A stretch of 5,347 bases of DNA from Actinomycetes bacterium (GCA_023432235.1 JAEYUX010000091.1:1-5347); one strand, 5' to 3'. Shown: positions 1 to 4,905, numbered from the stretch's first letter. Numbers and translations are program-made. Notes: generated by a model not told the origin, from the sequence alone.

Positions 1-303
1 GACGGACCGGCTCGATGTGTGGACGCGGGTGGACTCAAACCGAACACCTGGCAGAGGTTCGAGCGGCTCAGTTCCGCGTGGCAGCACGCGAAACGCGGTA
101 TCGAGGACGAGCCGCACGGTGACGCCGAGGGCGAGTCGGGCGTCGTGGCGAACCCTAGGAGACGAGCTAGAACACCCCTGACGGCCAGCCAAGTAGACGC
201 TATTAGAACTGCCCGAGCGAACGGCGAGAGCGTCGTGTCGATCTCCCGTCGGTTCGGGGTGCATCGGATGACGGTGTGGACGCACACCAAGGACCTGCTG
301 TGA
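1..303 (+). CDS. Helix-turn-helix protein, 5'-truncated by window edge; resolvase-tail-like
   Basis: The frame is open from base 1 to a TGA at 301-303, giving at least 100 residues. A GTG at 19 is a possible start, but it has no visible Shine-Dalgarno sequence, so the gene more likely begins outside the window. The last 45 or so residues are recognisable: an Arg-rich linker (PRRRARTPL) leads into a helix-turn-helix (ASQVDAIRTARANGESVVSISRRFGVHRMTVW). Its pattern of a helix, then 'I/V..I.RRFGVHR.TV', is that of the C-terminal DNA-binding domain of Hin/resolvase-type serine recombinases and of small HTH regulators. The part before the linker (WQRFERLSSAWQHAKRG, then an acidic stretch) does not look like a resolvase catalytic domain. 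A stand-alone DNA-binding protein or a degraded recombinase tail are both possible. It converges on the relaxase remnant. The HTH is confident; the family is not. Confidence 0.5.
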   Translation, partial: DGPARCVDAGGLKPNTWQRFERLSSAWQHAKRGIEDEPHGDAEGESGVVANPRRRARTPLTASQVDAIRTARANGESVVSISRRFGVHRMTVWTHTKDLL

Positions 304-353
304 TGGTCACAGGCGAAGCCCCGGTGAGTGAGCGCTGCGCTTCAGGTGAGCGC
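304..353. repeat. Convergent intergenic gap with short repeats
   Basis: This 50-bp gap separates two convergent reading frames. It holds the 8-bp direct repeat GTGAGCGC at 328-335 and 346-353, a small palindrome AGCGCTGCGCT at 331-341, and the outer inverted pair AGGCG (311-315) and CGCCT (351-355). Such structure could support bidirectional termination, but no T-tract follows on either strand, so a classic intrinsic terminator is not supported. The repeats could also be chance in GC-rich DNA. Confidence 0.25.
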
Positions 354-629
354 CTATGAGTCTTCCAAGAGCCCGCGGAATAGGTTCGTCGCACTCTCGG
401 GGTTGTCGATCTCATGGTCGAGATCGGCCTTCAGTGCGGTACGAAGGTCTGGTAGGTCAGGCGCGGCGTACGCGGGGTTCTCCATGAACGAGATGACTTC
501 TCGGATCGCTGCATCCCACCACCTCTGCGTGCCCCGCTCACCGCGTTGCGCGCGACGGTCATTGAGTAGGTCTTGCCAGACCCGCAGCTCCCAGGTGTTG
601 TCTGTGATGCGCCCGCGCAATGAGCGTTT
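354..629 (-). pseudogene. C-terminal tail fragment, fused out of frame to the relaxase N-terminus
   Basis: This frame ends with TAG at 354-356 (last residues GLLEDS) and is open leftward of the junction near 629. It encodes about 92 residues starting around RARKRSLRGRITDNTW. It has no credible start of its own: the only nearby initiator is a TTG at 620 without a Shine-Dalgarno sequence. It lies one frame off from the relaxase N-terminus, whose homology breaks at the same point. The content is hydrophilic and helical, with Trp and acidic residues (ELRVWQDLL, TQRWWDAAIREV). No family is recognised. The simplest reading is that it is the tail of the same relaxase after loss of the middle of the gene. 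It could instead be the end of a different transfer gene joined by the deletion. Confidence 0.5.
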
Positions 630-1125
630 GCGTGCCCGCGTCTGCCACGCCCCAGATCGCGCTGACCGACTTCGGCGGTGAGAACGTCAAGTCGAACCCT
701 GCAACAGCGGTGCGCGGCTTCTTCGCAACCTCTTCCTCACGGATGCGCTGCACCGCCTCTTCCCGTGCCTCGCCTCGCAAGTCGGGGTCGAGTCGTGCAA
801 TGCGGGCCGCAATCCGCTCGCGCGGGGGTTGCAACGAGGGGAACCTCTTGCCGAGCTTCTCGCCGGTGACCGGGTGGATGCCGTCACCGAGCAGTCGGGA
901 CAGGTGTTCCTCGGTCACGGTGTCGCCCTCGGCCAACGCTGGGCTGCGCCCGTCGTCGAGGCTCATCAGGCCGGTGCCGACCCACGTTCCGGGCGGGTTC
1001 CCGGTCTCGGTGTAGTACCGGGTCAGCGGGCTGCTCATCTCCCGGTCGCCGTCACCAATGACGACCGATTTCAGCAGGTACTCATACCCTTTGCCGGACG
1101 ACATGACCCGGATGGTCATCACCAC
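559..1125 (-). pseudogene. MobF/TrwC-type conjugative relaxase, N-terminal remnant
   Basis: MobF relaxases nick oriT, bind covalently to the 5' end through a Tyr and unwind the strand with a C-terminal helicase; intact ones usually exceed 900 residues. Here only the N-terminus remains. Seen, numbering from GTG 1125: the start MTIRVMSSGKGYEYLL, a catalytic-type Tyr pair Y37-Y38 (SPLTRYYTETG), the adjoining PGTWVGTGL block, HPVTGEKLGKRFPS, and the conserved FDLTFSPPKSVSAIW at about 144-158. After residue 166 the sequence turns into an unrelated frame (TLIARAHHRQHLG) and stops at 559. The metal-binding HUH histidine motif and the whole helicase are missing, so it cannot be active. Three starts are possible (GTG 1125, GTG 1122, ATG 1119). 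The ATG best matches the family start; the GTG at 1125 best fits the spacing to the GGGGAGGGG Shine-Dalgarno sequence. Family assignment is firm. Confidence 0.85.
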
Positions 1126-1129
1126 GACG

Positions 1130-1159
1130 GCCCCTCCCCGAGACCGTCACGGGAGGGGC
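1130..1159 (-). promoter_or_regulatory. 9-bp GC-rich hairpin holding the relaxase ribosome-binding site
   Basis: Perfect arms GCCCCTCCC (1130-1138) and GGGAGGGGC (1151-1159) flank a 12-nt loop. Read on the minus strand, the downstream arm is the purine-rich GGGAGGGGC, which is the relaxase Shine-Dalgarno sequence, and the first GTG start lies 4 nt beyond it. In the transcript the stem would hide the ribosome-binding site. The same dyad could instead be part of oriT, since relaxase genes are often preceded by oriT hairpins. The structure is seen directly; both roles are inference. Confidence 0.5.
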
Positions 1160-1174
1160 GATCTCGGGGGTCAG

Positions 1175-1200
1175 GTGCGCGCGCAGCGCGCGGCCCGCAC
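1175..1200. repeat. GC-alternating palindrome upstream of relaxase, candidate oriT part
   Basis: CGCGCGC-A-GCGCGCG (1178-1192) is a 15-nt palindrome around a single central A. It lies inside a wider 5-bp inverted pair, GTGCG (1175-1179) and CGCAC (1196-1200). It sits about 50 bp ahead of the relaxase start, next to the 1130-1159 hairpin. Inverted repeats in this position are typical of oriT regions that a MobF relaxase recognises. No nic consensus can be recognised, so oriT is a suggestion only. Confidence 0.3.
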
Positions 1201-1309
1201 TCTTAGTGCCAGACGTGTGGAGGAAATGGCTGGCTCCTAGGAGCACGTGAAGCATTAGCAGCGCATCGGGTCGGCAATGCGCTGAAGACGGCGGACGATA
1301 AGGCTCCGG

Positions 1310-1348
1310 CCTCGTTGACACAGAGGCAATGTCACTCCAAGAACGAGG
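1310..1348. repeat. Nested inverted repeats downstream of lysR
   Basis: Outer arms CCTCGTT (1310-1316) and AACGAGG (1342-1348) are perfect complements. Inside them lies TGACA (1316-1320) facing TGTCA (1330-1334). The site is 38 bp past the lysR stop in lysR's direction, so it could end that transcript, but there is no U-tract. A perfect -35-like TTGACA occurs at 1315-1320 on the plus strand without a good -10 at 17 bp. Terminator, protein-binding site or chance are all open. Confidence 0.3.
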
Positions 1349-1385
1349 TGCAGCGTTTCGTGTAGTGGCCTACGCGTAGTTGGGC

Positions 1386-2264
1386 TCAGGTGTTTGTTGG
1401 CAGCCGGAGTGTGTCGAGAAACGCCTGCGCCGCTGGCGCGGGATTGAAGTTGCTCCATGCGAGGTATTCGATCCGGGTCGGGCCAGCACTGACTGGGATC
1501 GTTTGAAGATCTCCGCTGTCGGGGATCACGGCTGGTGAAAGCAGCGCGATGACAAGGCCCTGCCTGACCAGATCAAGGATGAGTTCGGTGCTCATCGCCT
1601 CGAACGCGACTTCACGATGCACTCCAGCGGCTTGGAACGCGAGGTCAGAGGGCACTCTTCCAGGGGTGCCCTCGGGGAAGTCCACGAACGCTTCCTCGGC
1701 AAGATCCTCCAACCGCAGTCGGCGTCGTCCTGCGAGCGGATGTTCGGCGGCGGCGACGGCGACCAGGCGCTCCCTGGCAAGCACTCGCGTCTTCACGCCT
1801 GTCGGCGGCGTGCTGTCGGGCAGGCCGAGGATGGCGACGTCCATGCTGCCCGCGCTGATCGCGGCCATAAACTCGTCACTGCCGCCACCCCTGAGCCTGA
1901 TCCGCACCGCCGGGTGTGCTCGGTGGAACTGCCCGAGGGCGGCCGGAATATCGATCGTGGTCACAGTCGGAATCATGCCCACAGTCAGAGTGCCGCGGAT
2001 CTGCCCGTTCGCTGAGGCAGCATCCGAGACGGCCCGCTCTGCCGCGTCCAGGCTCGCTCGTGCTTGGACGAGGAACGCTTCACCGGCGGCGGTGAGCTCG
2101 ACACGACGACTGCTGCGGGCGAACAGCGTGACGCCGAGTTCGTGTTCGAGCGCTTTGATCTGGTGGCTGAGTGAGGACTGCACCACGAAGCACCTTTCGG
2201 CCGCACGGGTGAAGTTCTTCTCCTCCGCGATGGCGATGACGTACCGCATCTGCTGCAACTCCAT
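1386..2264 (-). CDS. LysR-type transcriptional regulator
   Basis: This is a complete 292-residue protein, the usual length for a LysR-type regulator (LTTR). The N-terminal winged HTH covers about residues 1-60: MRYVIAIAEEKNFTRAAERCFVVQSSLSHQIKALEHELG is the classic LTTR recognition block, followed by FARSSRRVELTAAGEAFL. A linker helix follows, then the periplasmic-binding-protein-like effector domain (about 90-290), starting at GTLTVGMIPT. LTTRs act as cytoplasmic tetramers, bind T-N11-A dyads, and change DNA bending when a small-molecule ligand binds. ATG 2264 gives the family-typical MELQQMRYV start but has no Shine-Dalgarno sequence. ATG 2249 has GGAG nine bases ahead and is a possible alternative start. 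The gene is divergent from the exporter/oxidoreductase operon by 79 bp, the standard arrangement for an LTTR controlling its neighbour and itself. The ligand is unknown. No defects are seen. Confidence 0.95.
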   Translation of the reverse strand: MELQQMRYVIAIAEEKNFTRAAERCFVVQSSLSHQIKALEHELGVTLFARSSRRVELTAAGEAFLVQARASLDAAERAVSDAASANGQIRGTLTVGMIPTVTTIDIPAALGQFHRAHPAVRIRLRGGGSDEFMAAISAGSMDVAILGLPDSTPPTGVKTRVLARERLVAVAAAEHPLAGRRRLRLEDLAEEAFVDFPEGTPGRVPSDLAFQAAGVHREVAFEAMSTELILDLVRQGLVIALLSPAVIPDSGDLQTIPVSAGPTRIEYLAWSNFNPAPAAQAFLDTLRLPTNT

Positions 2265-2274
2265 AGATCTATGG
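2261..2274. promoter_or_regulatory. Perfect 14-bp palindrome over the lysR start codon, candidate operator
   Basis: CCATAGATCTATGG is fully self-complementary and contains the lysR ATG (2262-2264). An AT-rich dyad in the divergent promoter of an LTTR is the expected kind of autoregulatory binding site; binding here would block lysR initiation. A second small dyad, CAACA-ATC-TGTTG (2297-2309), lies 22 bp further toward the exporter gene. The palindrome is seen directly; LysR binding is inferred. A 14-bp palindrome has an appreciable chance of arising at random in a window this size. Confidence 0.45.
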
Positions 2275-2343
2275 TCTCAGTTCATTCTTGGTATGGCAAC
2301 AATCTGTTGGACTCATGGTGGAGGGACGGTTGACGATGGATGC
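2265..2343. promoter_or_regulatory. Divergent lysR / exporter promoter region
   Basis: These 79 bp must hold both promoters. The region is more AT-rich than its surroundings. No strong sigma-70-type hexamer pair is visible on either strand; toward the exporter, TTGGTA (2288-2293) with ACTCAT 17 bp later is a weak possibility. Poor hexamers fit a promoter that needs an activator. ATGG recurs at 2271, 2293, 2315 and 2336, steps of 22, 22 and 21 bp (about two helical turns), which may mark LysR half-sites on one DNA face. Confidence 0.5.
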
Positions 2344-2347
2344 ATGA
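2336..2347 (+). promoter_or_regulatory. Three-codon leader frame (MDA-stop) overlapping the exporter start
   Basis: The only strong Shine-Dalgarno sequence before the exporter, GGAGGGA (2320-2326), is 17 nt from ATG 2344, too far for normal use. It is 9 nt from ATG 2336, which reads Met-Asp-Ala-stop, and its TGA (2345-2347) overlaps the exporter ATG (2344-2346) as ATGA. Ribosomes loaded at 2336 could end and restart on the exporter. The alternative is simply a weak or leaderless exporter start. Upstream in-frame ATG 2293 lacks a Shine-Dalgarno sequence. Confidence 0.35.
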
Positions 2348-3270
2348 CCACCACGACTCCGGCCCAGGCGCCGCAGGGCGCTCCGGCAGAAACTCCGAAC
2401 CGCGTGGGGTGGACCGCGCTGACCGCGATCGTTCCGATGGTGTGGGGCACGACCTACATCGTCACCACGCACATGCTGCCCGAGGGCCATCCATTGTTCG
2501 CCGCGATGATGCGCTCCCTCCCGGCAGGACTGATCGCGCTCCTGATCGCCCGGCAACTGCCGCGCGGCTCCTGGTGGTGGAAGAGCCTCGTGCTCGGCAC
2601 CTTGAACATGGGCGCATTCTTCCCTCTGCTGTTCCTCGCCGCCCAGGAACTCCCCGGCGGCGTCGCCGCCACCCTAGGAGCAGCACAACCCATCGTGATC
2701 GCGTTCCTGGCCGTGGCGATCCTGCACGAGAAACTGTCGACCTGGCGCGTCTTTTGGGGCGTACTCGGCATGACCGGCGTCGCCCTCGTCGTCCTCGGCC
2801 CTGACGCCGCGATGTCACCTATCGGCATCCTCGCCGGACTCGCCGGTGCCGCCTCGATGGGTACCGGCGTCGTACTCACGAAGAAGTGGGGCCGCCCCGA
2901 GGGAGTCTCCCCGATCGGTCTCGCCGGATGGCAGCTCACCGCCGCCGGTCTCGTGCTGCTGCTACCCGCCTCGCTCATCGACGGCGTACCGCCCGACATC
3001 GACGGCACCGCCTGGCTGGGCTACGCCTGGCTCGGCATCATCGGGGCGCTCATCACGTACACGATCTGGTTCGCAGGCATCCGCCGCCTCCCGGTCACCG
3101 CGACCGCGCTGCTCGGCCTACTCTCCCCGCTCGTAGCCGCGCTCCTCGGCGCGGCGATCGCCGGAGAAGCCCTCACCCTCGTCCAACTCCTCGGCTTCGC
3201 CCTCGCGCTAATCGCAATGGTCGCAGGCCAGCTCCCACCCCCGAAGCAGAAAACACAGGTCCCATCATGA
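2344..3270 (+). CDS. EamA/DMT-family metabolite exporter
   Basis: This 308-residue integral membrane protein belongs to the drug/metabolite transporter superfamily (EamA). Ten hydrophobic segments can be picked out, grouped as two five-helix repeats (about residues 20-137 and 150-295). Signature features are present: the first helix with VPMVWGTTYIVTTHML, the helix 4 end with ATLGAAQPIVIAFLAVAILHEKLS, and its counterpart in repeat two, TALLGLLSPLVAALLGAAIAGEALT. The hydrophilic start (TTTTPAQAPQGAPAETPN) and the short Lys/Pro tail probably face the cytoplasm. Family members mostly export amino acids, nucleobases, drugs or other small metabolites by proton exchange; the substrate here cannot be assigned. 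ATG 2344 is chosen because it gives the family-typical N-terminus, although its Shine-Dalgarno sequence is badly spaced. The gene is divergent from the LysR gene, and its stop overlaps the next gene's start by 4 bp, so the two are probably translated together. Confidence 0.93.
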   Translation: MTTTTPAQAPQGAPAETPNRVGWTALTAIVPMVWGTTYIVTTHMLPEGHPLFAAMMRSLPAGLIALLIARQLPRGSWWWKSLVLGTLNMGAFFPLLFLAAQELPGGVAATLGAAQPIVIAFLAVAILHEKLSTWRVFWGVLGMTGVALVVLGPDAAMSPIGILAGLAGAASMGTGVVLTKKWGRPEGVSPIGLAGWQLTAAGLVLLLPASLIDGVPPDIDGTAWLGYAWLGIIGALITYTIWFAGIRRLPVTATALLGLLSPLVAALLGAAIAGEALTLVQLLGFALALIAMVAGQLPPPKQKTQVPS

Positions 3271-3917
3271 GAATCGCAGTATTCGGCGCCACCGGCATGG
3301 CCGGAAGCGCCATCGTCGCAGAAGCCCTCTCCCGAGGACACAACGTCGTAGCGGCCGCTCGCCGCCCGACCACCGCGAACGAAAAACGTCTGTCGGTACG
3401 TGCTGTCGATGTCGCCGATCCGGACGCTGTAGACGCGGTTCTGGCCGGTGTCGATGCCGCCGTGCTCACCATCCGCCTCGCTCCTGGCGAGGAAGACCGA
3501 CTCGCGCCGCTGACCCGCGGCGTCCTCGACGCAGCAGCCGGGCACAGCACGCGAGTCCTCATCGTCGGCGGTTCCGCGCCCCTGCGCTCGCCGAACCATC
3601 CCGACCGGCTGCTGATAGATGACCCCGATCATGTTCCTGAAGCATGGAAGTCCATCGCGCAGGCCAGCCTCGACCAGTTCCACACCTGCAAGGAACACCC
3701 CTATGCGGGCTGGGTGTATCTCAGCCCGCCCGCCATATTCGAGCCCGGCGACCGTAGCGGTGGCTACCGGCGCGGCACGACCACGCTGCTCACCGATGCG
3801 AACGGAGCGTCGCGCATCACCGCACCCGACTTCGCGATCGCCGTGCTCGATGAACTCGAACATCCCAGCGACGAACAGCACTTCACCATCGTCACGAAAC
3901 CCCAATCGTCTTCATGA
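3267..3917 (+). CDS. NAD(P)-binding SDR-like oxidoreductase
   Basis: This 216-residue protein has an N-terminal Rossmann nucleotide-binding motif (MRIAVFGATGMAGSAIV; the GATGxxG glycines are residues 7, 10 and 13). It then carries DVADPDAVDAVLAGVDAAV, the strand-turn VLIVGGSAPL, a LLIDDPDHVPEAWKSIA block and the conserved WVYLSPPAIFEPGDRSGGYRRG segment. This layout and length match the small atypical SDR/NmrA-like group (NAD(P)H-binding domain, YwnB/biliverdin-reductase-B-like). Members lack the classical SDR Tyr-x-x-x-Lys site and often have no assigned substrate. It is probably a soluble cytoplasmic reductase or dehydrogenase using NADPH or NADH. The ATG lies within the exporter stop (ATGA) and the Shine-Dalgarno sequence is weak (AGG), so translation probably depends on the exporter. 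Together with the exporter and LysR, it suggests handling of a reactive or toxic small molecule; that is inference. Confidence 0.9.
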   Translation: MRIAVFGATGMAGSAIVAEALSRGHNVVAAARRPTTANEKRLSVRAVDVADPDAVDAVLAGVDAAVLTIRLAPGEEDRLAPLTRGVLDAAAGHSTRVLIVGGSAPLRSPNHPDRLLIDDPDHVPEAWKSIAQASLDQFHTCKEHPYAGWVYLSPPAIFEPGDRSGGYRRGTTTLLTDANGASRITAPDFAIAVLDELEHPSDEQHFTIVTKPQSSS

Positions 3918-3982
3918 GGCGATCCCGAACTCTTCCGAACCGCCAGACCCTTGGCGATGCATCGCACGCGCAGGCGAGCGAA
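3918..3982. other. Short spacer after the oxidoreductase with a 12-bp palindrome
   Basis: The spacer contains the perfect palindrome GCGATGCATCGC (3954-3965), 36 bp after the oxidoreductase stop. There is no loop or U-tract, so it is not a typical terminator. About one palindrome of this size is expected by chance in a window this long. The boundary between the cargo operon and the recombinase remnant must lie in or near this spacer. No clear direct repeats or insertion-sequence ends mark it. Confidence 0.3.
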
Positions 3983-4691
3983 GTCGCAAGTGGTCAGCTA
4001 GCCCGTTGCCGACCGTGATGAGCCATGATGACGAACGGAAAGCAACGACATTACAAACCGCTGCTCGCGCGGACACGGTCGGTGCAAGGCGTCCGCTATG
4101 GGTACTACGTCTGCTCCGGGCGAGCCTCGAAACGTAAGAACTGCACTCGCCGAGCCGTGCCGATCGGTGTCGCCGAGCAACTTGTCGCCGACTGCTACCA
4201 AGACATCGCGATCACCGAGGCCGACTACACAGCCCTCGCCGCCCAGGTCGAGGCCGCGTTCGATGAACGCCTCGCCTCCCGCTCTCAAGAGTTGGCCGAG
4301 CTGACCGAGAACCGCCAGCGACTCCAGAACGAGAGCGACAAACTCCTGGCGGCTCACTTCGCTGACGCCATCGACCTGGAGACCTTGAAGCGTCACCAAG
4401 ACCGCATCCGCACCGGCCTCGCCGACATCGACCGCCGCCTCGCCAGCGAACACGACCACCACACTGGAGCACGCAAACAACTCAGCACAGCCCTCAGCCT
4501 GCTGGTCGACTGCGCCGCGCTCTACGCCCGCACAGGAGACCAGGGAAAATGGCTTGCGAACCAGGCGCTCACCGACGGCATCGAGATCAGCGAAGACGAA
4601 AGGGCGACGATCCGACTCGCTGAGCCCTTCGCCGCCCTCACGCCAGAACCCGCATCAACTGATGTCAGGAGTTCTAGTACGTCTTCAATTG
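3983..4691 (+). pseudogene. Large serine recombinase, C-terminal remnant
   Basis: Large serine recombinases integrate and excise mobile elements. They have an N-terminal catalytic domain, a recombinase domain and a zinc ribbon with a coiled coil. Only the last part is here. The open frame starts at ATG 4025 and encodes the second half of the zinc ribbon (VRYGYYVCSGRASKRKNCTRRAV), then a coiled coil (LAELTENRQRLQNESDKLL, RHQDRIRTGLADIDRRLA) and the family-typical end (NQALTDGIEISEDE...AEPFAAL). In the same frame upstream, VASGQLARCRP, two TGA codons (4016-4021) and AMMTN match a normal ribbon start in which the second Cys and the following Gly became stops. The catalytic Ser domain is absent. 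Downstream, the frame has no stop of its own and reads antisense through tRNA-Ala into tRNA-Ile (TGA at 4892-4894); those residues are an artefact. The original end probably lay near 4650-4690. It cannot catalyse recombination. Confidence 0.85.
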
Positions 4692-4764
4692 TGGAGCCTA
4701 GGGGACTCGAACCCCTAACCCCCTGCTTGCAAAGCAGGTGCGCTACCAATTGCGCCAAGGCCCC
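4692..4764 (-). tRNA. alaT: tRNA-Ala(TGC)
   Basis: This is a 73-nt cloverleaf on the minus strand. The acceptor stem GGGGCCT pairs with AGGCTCC and includes the G3:U70 wobble pair that identifies alanine tRNAs to AlaRS. The D-stem is GCGC/GCGC, the anticodon stem CCTGC/GCAGG with loop TTTGCAA (anticodon TGC), and the T-stem AGGGG/CCCCT with loop TTCGAGT; the discriminator is A73. CCA is not encoded (CAA follows). It lies 64 bp after tRNA-Ile and is probably co-transcribed with it. Its 3' end marks the edge of the foreign DNA carrying the serine recombinase remnant. The tRNA itself looks intact. The symbol follows the M. tuberculosis naming at the same locus. Confidence 0.97.
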
Positions 4765-4828
4765 GTGTGGCTCTGGACCACAAGGACAACCACCGCAACG
4801 CCAGCGACACTGCGGACGCGGCGGAGGT

Positions 4829-4905
4829 TGGTGGGCCCAGGAGGACTTGAACCTCCGACCTCTTCGTTATCAGCGAAGCGCTCTAACCGCCTGAGCTATG
4901 GGCCC
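4829..4905 (-). tRNA. ileT: tRNA-Ile(GAT), with encoded CCA
   Basis: This is a 74-nt cloverleaf plus an encoded CCA tail (4829-4831) on the minus strand. The acceptor stem is GGGCCCA/TGGGCCC and the D-stem GCTC/GAGC. The anticodon stem is CTTCG/CGAAG with loop CTGATAA (anticodon GAT), and the T-stem is GGAGG/CCTCC with loop TTCAAGT. It is the first gene of an Ile-Ala tRNA pair downstream of the DUF3566 gene, the order known after gyrA in mycobacteria and other actinobacteria. The symbol follows the M. tuberculosis naming at that locus. No defects are seen. Confidence 0.97.

Larger units (their letters stand above)
1160..1385. other. Non-coding region between relaxase 5' end and lysR 3' end
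   Basis: No convincing gene is seen in these 226 bp. They hold the GC palindrome at 1175-1200, the 12-bp perfect palindrome GCTCCTAGGAGC (1233-1244) and nested inverted repeats at 1310-1348. A plus-strand GGAGGAA (1219-1225) is followed almost directly by ATG 1226, but that frame stops after four codons (MAGS). Another plus frame (1207-1377) encodes a CQTCGG-like start but has a stop just before it and no initiator. The region may include an oriT and the scar where the cargo cassette joined the transfer module. Confidence 0.4.

Noticed and set aside
1082..1321. Possible small minus-strand gene upstream of the relaxase
   Set aside because: It overlaps the relaxase start in another frame, crosses the hairpin region and has an Arg/Pro-rich translation with no recognisable family.
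1315..1345. Plus-strand promoter based on the perfect TTGACA at 1315-1320
   Set aside because: There is no acceptable -10 at 16-18 bp, and it would transcribe antisense into lysR; the hexamer is part of the nested inverted repeat.
1207..1377. Plus-strand frame beginning CQTCGG, resembling a small zinc-ribbon protein
   Set aside because: A stop codon lies directly before it, there is no usable start codon near its beginning, and only one CxxC is present.
1549..2343. A long plus-strand open frame upstream of and in frame with the exporter
   Set aside because: It is antisense to the lysR gene, its translation is low-complexity Ser/Arg/Ala, and the exporter's family-typical N-terminus begins at 2344.
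2886..3266. Upstream in-frame extension of the oxidoreductase
   Set aside because: The extension is an Arg/Pro-rich shadow of the exporter gene. The Rossmann motif starts right after ATG 3267, which overlaps the exporter stop in the usual operon fashion.
3021..3905. A 294-codon minus-strand open frame
   Set aside because: It is antisense to the end of the exporter and to the oxidoreductase, which both have clear family motifs; its own translation shows no recognisable domain.
1233..3965. Perfect 12-bp palindromes at 1233-1244 and 3954-3965 as flanking boundaries of the cargo cassette
   Set aside because: The two sequences differ from each other, and about one 12-bp palindrome is expected by chance in this length, so they do not define element ends.
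4692..4894. C-terminal extension of the recombinase ending GLEPLTPCLQSR...EDLNLRPLRYQRSALTA
   Set aside because: This is the antisense translation of the two tRNA genes, a well-known annotation artefact.
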